Assembly (NCBI RefSeq): GCF_035222375.1
Contig: NW_026946363.1
Span: 3,906,001-3,970,000 of the forward strand
Reading direction: 5' to 3'
DNA length: 64,000 nucleotides
Source: Podospora pseudocomata
Lineage: Eukaryota; Ascomycota; Sordariomycetes; Sordariales; Podosporaceae
Shown: positions 8,201 to 17,007 of the stretch, one piece after another
Layout: the number at the start of each line of letters is the position of its first letter
How positions within the stretch are numbered: the first letter of the stretch is position 1
Position numbers and translations under genes: made by a program
The notes under the pieces: generated by a model
Told to the model about the DNA's origin: nothing
The model's input: only the letters and a program-made list of their open reading frames with translations
Databases searched by the model: none

Positions 8201-10888
8201 AAGTACAAAAAGCTCCCAATGCCCGTTTCAGTGGACGACAAAACTTCTGTTCCGAAGGAGCCGTCGGAGAAGTCCGAGATGTCGACGGATAATGATTCGA
8301 AGGACGAGAGAACCAAGGTTCAGAAGGCGGACCCAAGCTCTGCCGAAGGCAAGACCAAGCCTAATTTTGATGAGAAGAATTTGGAGCTTGAGAAGGATAG
8401 GGACAAGAAAGATGGGGGACTCGAGAAAGATGGGGGACTCGAGAAAAACGAGGAGCCCAACAAAGACGAGGATGCCAGCAAGAACGAGGATGCCAGCAAA
8501 GACGAGGAGCCCGAGAAGGAAGTCGAGCCTAGCAGGGACATGGAGTCTACTAAGGATGCCGAGTCTTCTACCAAGGACATCAAGACTAGCCAGGACGAGA
8601 AGCCAGCCAGAGAAGAGGAGGCAACTGACGGCGAGACTACGGCCGAGGATGAAGCCAAGGCACGACAACTCACCGAGCAAGACACGGAGGCCGACACCGA
8701 CGGCCAGTCAGACAAGAAATCAACAGAGGGCGGGACCAAGGCCGAAGATGAAAAGAGCGCTTCCACTGATGAGAGTGATGAGAGTGATGAAGTGGACCTC
8801 TCGTTTCTGTCGCAGGGTCCAGCGCCAAAGCCCAACACCCGACTTCTCACCAAGGAAGACATCATCGGACCGGAGCCCGAGGATATTCGGGACAAGAGCA
8901 AGGCTTGGAAAGAGCTCGAAAAAATGGCCGGCCTCGAGAGCGTCAAGAAAGCGATTGACGAGCTGCTCGACAGGGCCAGAGCCAATTATCGTCGCGAAGT
9001 CCTCGGCAAGGAACCACTCAAGACCTCCTTGAACCAAGTCTTTTTAGGTCCTCCCGGTACTGGCAAGACCACCGTAGCCAAGCTTTACGGCCAAATTCTG
9101 GCCGAGATTGGGCTTTTGTCCACGAAAGAGGTGGTATTCAAGACACCAGCGGATTTCATTGGGCAGTACATCGGTGAATCCGAGGTCAAGACCGCCCATA
9201 TACTCGACTCAACGATTGGAAAGGTGCTTATCATCGACGATGCCCACATGTTCTATCACGGTGGTCGTCCGGGCACGACGCACGAGTCGGATGAGTTTCG
9301 TCTTAGCTGTATCGATGTCATGATCTCCAAGATTCACAACCAGCCAGGCGAAGATCGATGTGTTTTGCTTCTCGGTTATCCTGACATGATGGAGGAGATG
9401 TTCCAAAAGTGCAACCCTGGCTTGCGGCGACGATTTCCCCTGGAGGAGGCCTTCCGGTTCCAGAGCTACGATGACAAGACGCTGAATGAGATTCTACGGT
9501 TGAAAATGGCCAAGGAGGAGATCACGGCTAATGAGGGAGCCATGGAAGTGGCAGCTGAAGTTCTCCGGAGAGCGAGGGACCGTCCTAATTTTGGCAATGG
9601 TGGTGATGTTGACAACCTGCTGAACCAAGCCAAGACTCGATATCGCGCCAGGACCAAGGCGAAGGCGGAAACGGAAGCCGAAGGTGTAGAGAAACAATGC
9701 ACGGAAAAGCCAGTCGAGCTGCCCCCGGTCACTCGGGTCGACATCGAAGAAGCTGTGGCTGGAGAACAACTAGCCCAAGCCCAGGTCGACCTGCCGACTG
9801 CCGTCAAAACCAAGGCAGCCGAACCTCCAACAGATAGCACTCAGCCCGAGAAAGAAGAGCTCGAGTCACCTCCACCAACGGAAACAACCGAGAAACCCAC
9901 AGACAATGCTGACATTCTCACTCACTCGGAAGCCAGCATCGTCCTCACTCGCGAGGATTTTGACCCAGACTGGAACCGCGGCGCCACTGCCTCCTCGAAA
10001 TGTAAATCCCTCTTCTCCTCCCTCATCGGCTTCGAGTCCATCATATCCAAATTCGAAGGCTATCAACGCCTGGCAGCAAACATGCGCCGCCGTGGCAAAG
10101 ACCCGCGCGAAATCGTCCCCTTCACCTTCATCTTCAAAGGACCCCCCGGCACCGGCAAAACCCACACCGCACGCATCATCGGCCAAATCTTTTACGACAT
10201 GGGCTTCTTGTCCACCAACGAAGTGATTGAATGCTCTGCCAGCAACCTCATAGGCCAATACATGGGCCACACCTCGCCAAAAGTGATCAACCTATTTGAG
10301 AAAGCCCTCGGAAAAGTCCTCTTCATCGACGAAGCCTACCGTCTCGGGGGGGGCAACCGCGCCACGGGGCATGCTTCTTACGAAGAGGAGGCAATTGGAG
10401 AACTAGTCGATTGCATGACCAAGCCACGGTACCTCCGCAAAATGGTTATTGTTCTGGCGGGTTACGACAAGGACATGGATAACCTCATGAAGGTCAACGC
10501 GGGACTGAGGGGGAGGTTTGCGACAGAAATCAACTTTCCCACCATGACGGCTTCCAAGGCGAAGCAGCATTTAGAGAATTTGTTGCTCAAGGAGGATATT
10601 GAGCTACGGGATGAGTTTGATCCTGGGGAGGAGGAGAGGGAGAAGGTGTTGAGGTATTTGCATCAGCTGGGGAAGACGGCCGGGTGGGCGAATGCGAGGG
10701 ATGTGAAGAGTTTGGCGGCGGCAGTGACGGGGCAGGTTTATAGGGATGTGGATTTGGATGAGCTTGAGAGGGAGGAGAACGAGGAGGAGGTGGTCAAGAG
10801 GAAGCTGTTGAGGGTTAGTACGAAGGAGTTGAATGGGCATTTGAGGGAGATGTTGAAGCAGAGAATGAGGAGCGGGGGGCTGGCTTGA
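5270..10888 (+). CDS. giant triple-AAA (CbbX/SpoVK-type) ATPase with long acidic KE-rich linkers
   Basis: One uninterrupted frame of 1872 residues. Residues 1-440 are acidic and disordered, rich in Lys/Glu. Three AAA modules of the CbxX/CfqX (CbbX, SpoVK) type follow. Module 1, about 447-700, has GNPGTGKKT (489) and a Walker B reading VFVFIDSIEG. Module 2, about 1210-1470, has GPPGTGKTT (1260), a pore-like IGQYIGES and Walker B IIDDAH. Module 3, about 1590-1850, has GPPGTGKTH (1624), LIGQYMGHT, the intact Walker B LFIDEAY and an arginine in GLRGRF. A coiled coil spans about 690-775. Linkers at about 775-930 and 985-1180 are imperfect charged repeats. Only module 3 keeps every canonical catalytic residue: in module 1 the Ser/Thr after the Walker A Lys is Lys and the DE pair is lost, and in module 2 the catalytic Glu is Asp. 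Substrate and location are unknown. A pyrimidine-rich leader precedes the ATG; a second Met lies four codons in. Confidence 0.9.
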   Translation: MAPIMDDNPSSTNPNHPESSESEYDGSFMSTPVEADTDSSDDKKLTISKVVVVEVSPSPDTDNATQTINPPTSRPLLDISDPESVIKAAKLIATFANEIERLGGVKFLEDLEKIRNNQTPPKSNTDPPSTSISADPENPKPEEASGSQYGTSQAQETKEAHTSTATGETVAIKDHDVPAKAEEVTAKDQAVQAAPPEKEKSSPEESPAKDDDTEGARESSKEDPPKDASLDTTTEKKDQESSVEDGKEDGKEDVTPEGIEKKDEPQKDESPKEESKAESTDDDPKETDSEVKEEGTKEEEGEAKESDVKDEAKEGETKEGEAKEETTDENKPEEAKEEAKEEAKEETPEEVRQEPPPAPAPAPLPLPDPPHDPFKGVRADPTETEEIPLDANGKPKPSASRPGMPILPALGRRWVAKESDGVELLAPEKEWERRKKELGEKSLAIDQLMAMVGLEQVKSEFLAVKSTIDAAKNRRGMLRRQEFNLALIGNPGTGKKTLTTIYRTLLKECAAWSSVNSPHNEKRSGFDFQADKDIEGFHLVLNNYGENSKVFVFIDSIEGMTGSLRADLLYTLDRHAERLRLVVVIAGTETAMNKLLASRPSGRWQFPRRLTIKDYDDEQLRLIFLQMVRHNGFTIEGGETGPYPRIVAKRVARNRESGGFANAYDLVLAWEKILDRQAARLDLEHAAWKAAEDKRAEEWEAALEKKRANLRELLKENQSLQATEEWLTEELEVATQKLEKKQQEREHLKEKALSSSESSVTEPKDVEKPEEAVKTEAVAQPTEVLKTEEPAQTEAVEKAVEPETEAVEVEGEGLRTVEEGVKPVEEDVKPVKEDVKRDQGGVKPESEAVKVGEEGADTNQGGVKPTGEDVEPEKEGVKSAKEKVDPEKEEVKSAEEEATPKQEAANSEPEDVGKDAKVDKEDPKEKQRVLSPEEVEIAAKIEELKKAIEEGEEMLSSLVEYKNCRGQEITARLIKLLKYKKLPMPVSVDDKTSVPKEPSEKSEMSTDNDSKDERTKVQKADPSSAEGKTKPNFDEKNLELEKDRDKKDGGLEKDGGLEKNEEPNKDEDASKNEDASKDEEPEKEVEPSRDMESTKDAESSTKDIKTSQDEKPAREEEATDGETTAEDEAKARQLTEQDTEADTDGQSDKKSTEGGTKAEDEKSASTDESDESDEVDLSFLSQGPAPKPNTRLLTKEDIIGPEPEDIRDKSKAWKELEKMAGLESVKKAIDELLDRARANYRREVLGKEPLKTSLNQVFLGPPGTGKTTVAKLYGQILAEIGLLSTKEVVFKTPADFIGQYIGESEVKTAHILDSTIGKVLIIDDAHMFYHGGRPGTTHESDEFRLSCIDVMISKIHNQPGEDRCVLLLGYPDMMEEMFQKCNPGLRRRFPLEEAFRFQSYDDKTLNEILRLKMAKEEITANEGAMEVAAEVLRRARDRPNFGNGGDVDNLLNQAKTRYRARTKAKAETEAEGVEKQCTEKPVELPPVTRVDIEEAVAGEQLAQAQVDLPTAVKTKAAEPPTDSTQPEKEELESPPPTETTEKPTDNADILTHSEASIVLTREDFDPDWNRGATASSKCKSLFSSLIGFESIISKFEGYQRLAANMRRRGKDPREIVPFTFIFKGPPGTGKTHTARIIGQIFYDMGFLSTNEVIECSASNLIGQYMGHTSPKVINLFEKALGKVLFIDEAYRLGGGNRATGHASYEEEAIGELVDCMTKPRYLRKMVIVLAGYDKDMDNLMKVNAGLRGRFATEINFPTMTASKAKQHLENLLLKEDIELRDEFDPGEEEREKVLRYLHQLGKTAGWANARDVKSLAAAVTGQVYRDVDLDELEREENEEEVVKRKLLRVSTKELNGHLREMLKQRMRSGGLA
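7550..8800. repeat. degenerate coding minisatellite within the AAA gene
   Basis: The DNA encodes imperfect charged repeats. Near 7,730-7,980 there are roughly 7-12-residue units on the theme VKPVEED / VKPTGEDVEPEKEG. Near 8,410-8,520 there are short direct repeats such as KDGGLEKDGGLEK and DEDASKNEDASKDEEPE. The frame stays open, so units have changed in multiples of three. Such tracts often vary in length between strains. Confidence 0.7.
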
Positions 10889-11423
10889 GCGGAGGTAAAG
10901 CGATGATGTTTGATGGTTTGTTTTTCTTTTGAGTTTTGGTTTTGGTTTTTTGGGGGTGTTGTTATCCTGGGCAGGTGGAAGTGTACTGGAACTGGCGGGG
11001 CGTCTTCTTTATGAGCGGATATATATAATTTCTTCTTGAATGAATACTGTGCAGTATAACGAAGCAGGATTTGTTGCAAGGGACTGTAACTTATGTGTAC
11101 TCACTCACCCTCACAACAAATAATTGGCATAGAGAGTAGGTTAACCCATATCATGATGTGAACCATACCTCAAAGGATGATTAATAGGCCTTTAAAGATA
11201 GTAATAGGCTTGTGAAGATAGTTCATGACCTCTTAAGAGAATTGATAGGCATTGAAAGATAGTCAAGAGGCCTTTAAAGGTATTCAAAGACCTGTTGATT
11301 TGCTTTGAGGCATGGTTTACAATATGTAATATGGGTCAACTTAGTTTTGCTATTGCGGGAGGGTGCCTCGCTGACCATCTACCCCTCGTATCTTACACAA
11401 CACCATCTTACACTTCTAACCCT
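10889..11423. other. convergent intergenic region (AAA gene / ATP12)
   Basis: These 535 bp separate the 3' ends of two convergent genes. The left part is T-rich 3' flank. The right part holds the 20-21 bp degenerate array listed separately. No coding sequence is seen. Confidence 0.7.
11161..11310. repeat. degenerate 20-21 bp tandem array
   Basis: About seven diverged head-to-tail units of 20 or 21 bp. Good examples are ttaataggcctttaaagata (11181), gtaataggcttgtgaagata (11201), attgataggcattgaaagat (11241) and agtcaagaggcctttaaagg (11261). The shared core is about aggcctttaaagat and contains the palindrome cctttaaagg. The array lies between two convergent genes, about 270-420 bp after the AAA stop codon. 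Confidence 0.75.
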
Positions 11424-12319
11424 CTACCTCCCAGTCCCCCCAACAAGCAAGATAACACTCCCCAGCTGCCTCCTCAAATCTTCCTTCTCTACATCATGTG
11501 TATCCTCCACCTCTCCCCACCTCCGGGTCTGCCACTCAACCTCCACGCTCACCACCCTCGCCGCCTCCTCCACCCCAAACTTTCTCTCCTCCCCCTGGGT
11601 CAGGTCTTGCCTCTCCTCGCTCCACTCACAAACCAACCTCGCGGCCGTAAGCAAGCTCTTCCCCGCAAGTGTCGCCCTCTCGATGCCCGCAAGCTCCCAG
11701 CAACTCAACCCCAACACCCACCCCTGCACCACCTCCCTCACCCCCGGCTCTTGTTTCCTGGGCAGTATGCTCCCGCTATCCTCCAACACCGGCACGATAT
11801 TCACCCCCGGCCAGACCTTACTCGTCAACCAACCCACCACACCCCCCGCCGCCTCCTCTTGCAGATCCCTCAAGCTCTTCCCCTCATCATTGAGGTAACT
11901 GCTCGGCGCGTGGGGGTCGGTGCTATCAGCAGGCGGTGCCCAACACAACAAGCTGTCCGTGTCGAGATACCGCATCATACCGGTGACAATAGACTCCCTT
12001 ATCGGACCAGGACCGCCAGGATGCGCAGCGTCCTCAGCCCCAATGTCAACCGCCCTGCAGACCAAAGACGTAAGCGGGATAAGATGCTGCTTCGTCGCCT
12101 CCTGCGCAGACAGCAACTGGTCCCACTCCACCGCCAGCGCGTGGGCGAGCTGGGGTTTGGACAAGGGGATGCGGATGATGGATTTTGTGGTTGGGTGCCG
12201 GAGGGGGCGGGAGTCGAGGTGGATCTGGTAGGTTCCTACACCATACCACACATCATCAGTACAAACACACACACACACACACACAAGAAAGAAAGAAAGA
12301 AAGAAAGAAAGAAAAAAAA

Positions 12320-12378
<59 letters not shown>

Positions 12379-12761
12379 CAAAAGGTGGGGGGACGAAAAG
12401 GGGGCGGGGGAATGTACGTACCGACAACCTCCTTGATGGAGACATCCTTCCAAAACCTCCTTTTCAACACCGGCGCGTTCGGGTCGGCAGGTTTACTGTT
12501 GTTGCCGTTGTTCTTGCGAATGTCTCTTGCCTGTCTGAGCATCTCGGCCTGCCTTTTCCTCCTCGCGAGGCGCTCCTCTACCGCGTACTCTGCCGCCGGG
12601 GTGGGAGGCTCGGGGGGAGGACCGGTGCCGTACACGGGTACTACTTTGGCCGGTTTCGGGGGGTTGTTGTGAATCGTCCTCGTCGACGTGAAGGCCGACG
12701 TCCTCCTCCTCCCCGCCGCGCGGAGGGGCAGGGTGAGGCAGAGTCTCGTTGCTGGCGCCAT
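11424..12761 (-). CDS. ATP12: ATP synthase F1 assembly factor Atp12 (mitochondrial)
   Basis: Two exons, 12761-12422 and 12235-11424, give 383 residues. The family is a matrix chaperone that binds the F1 alpha subunit during ATP synthase assembly. The N-terminus (MAPATRLCLTLPLRAAGRRR) is Arg-rich and lacks acids, as in a mitochondrial presequence. The mature part starts around RFWKDVSIKEVVGTYQIHLD and holds the family's core: LDSRPLRHPTTKSIIRIP, the strongly conserved MRYLDTDSLLCW, and WPGVNIVPV. The intron (12236-12421, 186 bp, donor gtacgt, acceptor gtgtag) joins GTCG to GAACC and restores KEVVGTYQ. It is much longer than its neighbours because it carries two microsatellites, and its length is a multiple of three without stops, so the unspliced reading stays open. 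The start chosen is the Met that begins the presequence. An upstream in-frame ATG near 12860 adds residues with no targeting character. Confidence 0.92.
12264..12378. repeat. (AC)n and (GAAA)n microsatellites in the ATP12 intron
   Basis: An AC dinucleotide run (about 12264-12285) is followed at once by about 23 GAAA units (12286-12378), interrupted once by an A run near 12312-12321. On the transcribed (minus) strand these read as (TTTC)n then (GT)n, giving a long pyrimidine tract inside the intron, upstream of its acceptor at 12236. Confidence 0.95.
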
Positions 12762-13495
12762 GTTGGCGAACCGGTCGGAGGAAAGGGGTGGTGGATGGCT
12801 GCGGGAGGAGGAAAGGAGCTGTCGGGGGAGGGGATGCATGCGCAATATCAAAAGACGCAAGGCCAGGACCCCACGGTGGAAGAAGCTCGTCGATCTGCGC
12901 AGCTCAGGAAAACATTTTGGAGGGTCTGGATGCTCTCAAAGTCTTGGCGGTCGTCGCAAGCTTGGTAAGTCAACAGGGACTAGCTATCTTATCGATTAAT
13001 CAGTCGTTGTCCCCGCCAAAGAGGGGCCCTCGGGTCAACGTTGGAGGAGACATCACTTTTGACGGTAGGAAACAATTATCTTATGATTTAAAAACAGTTC
13101 TACGACTGATATTGTATTTTTAATACGAGCTAACATTGCCCCCACCCAGCTGCAATACACCATCTTTTCTCTTCCTAAATAATCATGACAAAAAGATGAA
13201 GCTATGTACCACTGAAAAGGCTGACCAATGTACTAGAATAATGTTCGTCACCAGAAACTAAACAAGCTTAGACTCCCCTCTCAAGGCCATTAACCCCCTT
13301 GAAATTCAGTAAACAATCAACTATCACCTCACCACCATTAATAAACAAAGAGTTGCCTCCACCCCGCCCAATACATGTTCTCATGTTTCCAAACCGGTCC
13401 TTTTTTGGGAAAACAGAAAAGAAGAATGTAGATGCTGTTGCTGCTTTCAAGCCCCCTCCATCATCCCCCCAGAAGCTGTGTTGAAACTCTGTGCT
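12762..13495. other. intergenic region between ATP12 and EFR3
   Basis: About 730 bp that hold the ATP12 promoter at the left and the EFR3 3' flank at the right. A short AT-rich stretch lies near 13,070-13,130. I see no coding signal. Confidence 0.6.
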
Positions 13496-16400
13496 CTAGT
13501 AAGGAGGCTTCGTGATGCCCCCCAAATGCTGGTCTCCACCATGACTGTCAATCCCTTTCAACAACGCCTGGAGATCCATCACCGGCAGCTTATCCTCGGC
13601 CGACATCCAAGATGACGAGAGCGACCGATCCTGACCGCCACCTCGGCTCTTGAGGCTCCGCTTCGACGTTGATGGCCTCGGTAGGGTCGCAAAATCATGA
13701 GCCGATGTCTTATGTACCCGAACTCCCGGCACACCCTCCGGAATCTTCGGTACCGGAGGTACTCTCCCGTCTTGATCCTCATCCTCCTCGTGCGTCGGGT
13801 GAGAGCTGAGAGGCCCCCCTGGAAGAGAAGACTTGCGCTCGTGGTAGGTGGGAACCTTGTCCAGCTCCAGACCAGCTCCCTCTGGCACTGTCTCCATCTC
13901 GCCAGCAACAGGAGGGTTGAACGAAAGCTCGCTCGGTGTCAGATCATAACTGACAAGGCTGTCGCTGCTTGAATCGTCATGCTGCGGCTGGAACCCTGCG
14001 CCATGCGAGGTAGATGGTGGCTGAAGATGGCCAGACAAGACAAGCTTGAGCTGCTCTACCGAGGTCACCTGCTCCTTACCATCAGTTGTGTAGGTCCGGG
14101 CTGGCGAGTGGCCACTACGCAAGCTCGACTTTCGTAGACCCGCAGGCGATGTGGAAGGACGGAGGTTCGTCTTGCTGCCGTGAGGAGACATGCGGTCTGG
14201 ACGAAGACCGTTGCCGTTGACTGCAAGGCCTCCGCCAGTTCCATTACGGGTGCCAGTGGTTCGCGACCCGGCGAGAGAGGCGGATTTGCTAGTATTCTGA
14301 ACAGCTGCCAAGACAATATCACGGCTCCACTCGTTATGCATTTGCTCGCGAACATGGTCTGGAACCCTGTTCTCCGTCTCGATGGTTGGGATCGCGTTCA
14401 GGTTAACACCCAGCATGGGGTGAGTAAAGCTCCTGCCGGGGCTAGCGGCCGGGCTCGTAGGCGGCGAGGTAGTCAACGTCTGATAGCCAGCGCACACCGC
14501 ATCAACCAATGCGTCACGCTCATCAAAGGGAAGCAGCGCTTCGGATTCGATCTCCTTGAGCGGTAACCTTGGCTGCGGCCGGGCCATACCAGGTGTCCCC
14601 ACCAGCTCCATCACAGGAACCGGAACGTTGATGCCTTCCACCCAGAAGTTCTTGCTGCGGCGGCGCACAATCTCGTTGTGGATAGCTCTCCCAACAGGCA
14701 CGCCGTCGAACTCGAACTTCTCGGTCAAGATCCACAGATAGCCATGGACCAAGCTGCCGATGCGAACCTTTTGAATCGGCGTCTCGGCATCTTGGATATC
14801 CTCCTGGAGCCGGAAGATCATGGGCAGACCATATCTGACAGAGTTGATGCCGAGCCGGTTGACCAACTTGGCGAGCAGAACATGAAGCAAAACCATGTCA
14901 GTCTCGTAGTCGACATACTGGACAGCATTGTCATATATGGCAAGATGGATGAGCTGCAGGAATTGTGACCGTGGCGTCTTGACCGGCTTCTCCCGAGCAG
15001 AAGCGCTCGAGACGGCCCTCCTCGCAAGCGATGCCGCCTGAGAATCCCTGTTCTTCACGGCCGATCTCGCCGTCTCATCGCGGACCTTCCCATCGGCGCT
15101 GGTGGTCTCTCGGTCAAGCCAGGTCACCAAAGCATCGGCATATGCCTTGCGCACGAGTCCATCTGGATCCCTCAGCAGCCATTGAGTGCCATCCCATGTA
15201 GAAACAGGCACGTGGTTTCTGGAAAGCCCGACATTGCCACTCATCTTGCTCCTCGGATTTGCCACCAGCAGAATAGACTTGATGGCTCTCAGAGCTGCTA
15301 TCTTTGCAACGGTAAGAGCGAAGAGAGAGTCGATGTGCTGCTCGTCGGCAAGCGCGTTCGCCGATGACCCAGGGGTTCCGTCCGCCTTCTCGCCCTGTGG
15401 AGATCCAGAAATACTATTCGACCTCGCAGGCTTGAGTTTGGCAAGAATTGCAGCGATCATATCAGAGATCTGGTCCGCGTAGTAAACATGCGTGGCCAAG
15501 TCTCCTATGCACTCTTGCAGTCGAAGAAGCAGGTTCTTGCGCTCGTCGGCCGCTCGATCAAGCTTCTCGGCAAACTCGAGAGTCGCCGGCGAACGCGGGT
15601 CTGGCATGCCGGGCTTGAGAGGCTCGCTTCTCATGCTGTTTGGATCCCCTGGCATTTGAACGAGCCGTCGAATGTGAGCAATGAACTGAAGCAGAATATC
15701 CATAACACTAAGGCCGATCAGGTTGATGTCAGACCGCAGAAGTGCGCCGATGATGGCCGCCATCACGATATGCTGCTCCAGGGTTTCATCGGTCAGCGGA
15801 TATGAAGCGAGTGTGTCCATTGCTGTTATCAGGATGGTGAATCGATCGGCCACCGGCGTCCAGCGAGCAGCCAGCAAGAAGATCTTGATGGCCCACCCGC
15901 TGTCCTTTCCGTGCATATCGGTCCTCACCACCGGCTCGCGTTGGCTCACTCGCTCCTCGATAAATTTCAACACAGCCAGAGTTGCCGCATGGATCTGGGG
16001 CCGGTTTGGGGCCACAAAGATCTCCTTGAGGCATTGCATGGCCAGAACACCAATATCCTCCTCTGCCAGCTTGTCCGCGTCGACAGCCGTCCCGGCAAGC
16101 GCAATAGGGTTTGGCTCCCCATCTGTCCCGGCTGTTTGCACTGTAGCGATACTCGTCCGCCTCCTTAGCAGTGGCGAGCCTCCTATCTTGTCGTCCATTT
16201 CTGCTCGCTGGTGCAGAATATCCAAAAAGTCTTCATTATCCGTCCAGAGATTCTCCAATACCATGGGAATAGCCACGCTGTATTGCTGAGTAGTGACCGA
16301 GGACAGGGCCTCGGACGAGGCAACGCTCTTGATGGCTTCCAGACCCGAGTTCCTCCACCGCAGCGCCAATGGCTTACTAGGCTCGAGCTTGCCGGGGATC

Positions 16401-16938
16401 GCACGGGTTGAGGCCAAGGAGGCATATCGCTGAACTATAGACAGATATTGGCGGAGATAGGCCTGGTCACCCAGCAGTGAAGTTGGGTCGTGATGCTCGC
16501 AAAATGCCTCAAACGTGGGGAGGGACGACTCGACCATGGTGATATCATTGGACTTGAGTATTTGGTCGAGGATGTTGAGAACGCATGACGCAAACAGGGG
16601 AAGATCCTTGGGCGTCTTTTCGATCAAGGCCGTGAGGATGCCGAGCGTCACTTGGACATTACTGTAAGCATCTTGTTAGCTTCCAACCCGTGTTTTCGAG
16701 CGACAGTGTTGTCCGAAACCCACCCTATCCTCAGCCGGTATACATCGCTGGCTGTTTTCTTCTCCAGAAAGCTGCCAACTTTCTGGATCTTGGAGCGCCG
16801 TGATTGGGCATAGAATAGCAGGTAACTGAGCTCGCTCGAGTTGGGCTTGACGTCAACAGCTCCCTTGGCTGTTCGCGGGTAGCACTTCAAGACGAGGACC
16901 TGATGCTTCGGCCGACACTTTTGCTGGATGGTATTCAT
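13496..16938 (-). CDS. EFR3: Efr3-like plasma-membrane anchor of the PI4-kinase complex
   Basis: Two exons, 16938-16724 and 16661-13496, give 1126 residues. In yeast and animals Efr3 sits at the inner face of the plasma membrane and recruits Stt4/PI4KA through Ypp1/TTC7, supporting PI4P synthesis. The N-terminus MNTIQQKCRPKHQVLVLKCY is basic with two cysteines, fitting membrane attachment. It continues into the Efr3 helical-repeat domain (YPRTAKGAVDVKPNSSELS, then YLLFYAQSRRSKIQKVGSFL, IEKTPKDLPLFASCVLNILD). The intron (16662-16723, 62 bp) has donor gtgggt and acceptor ttacag and restores YRLRIGNVQVTLGIL. The region after about residue 780 is Ser/Pro-rich and probably disordered. Length matches fungal Efr3. 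The 5' leader carries a hexanucleotide repeat. Confidence 0.92.
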
Positions 16939-16980
16939 GTTTGGTGAGAAGGCGTCGAGAGATGCCTGCCGTCTCTCGAG

Positions 16981-17007
16981 TGCGGGTGCGGGTGCGGGTG
17001 CGGGTGC
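16981..17007. repeat. hexanucleotide repeat in the EFR3 leader
   Basis: The plus strand reads tgcggg repeated about 4.5 times, perfectly (CCCGCA on the EFR3 strand). It begins 43 bp upstream of the EFR3 ATG. Confidence 0.85.

Noticed and set aside
11295-12968. 557-codon plus-strand frame with a long Lys/Glu/Arg repeat
   Set aside because: It is antisense to ATP12, and the repeat is only the (GAAA)n microsatellite of the ATP12 intron.
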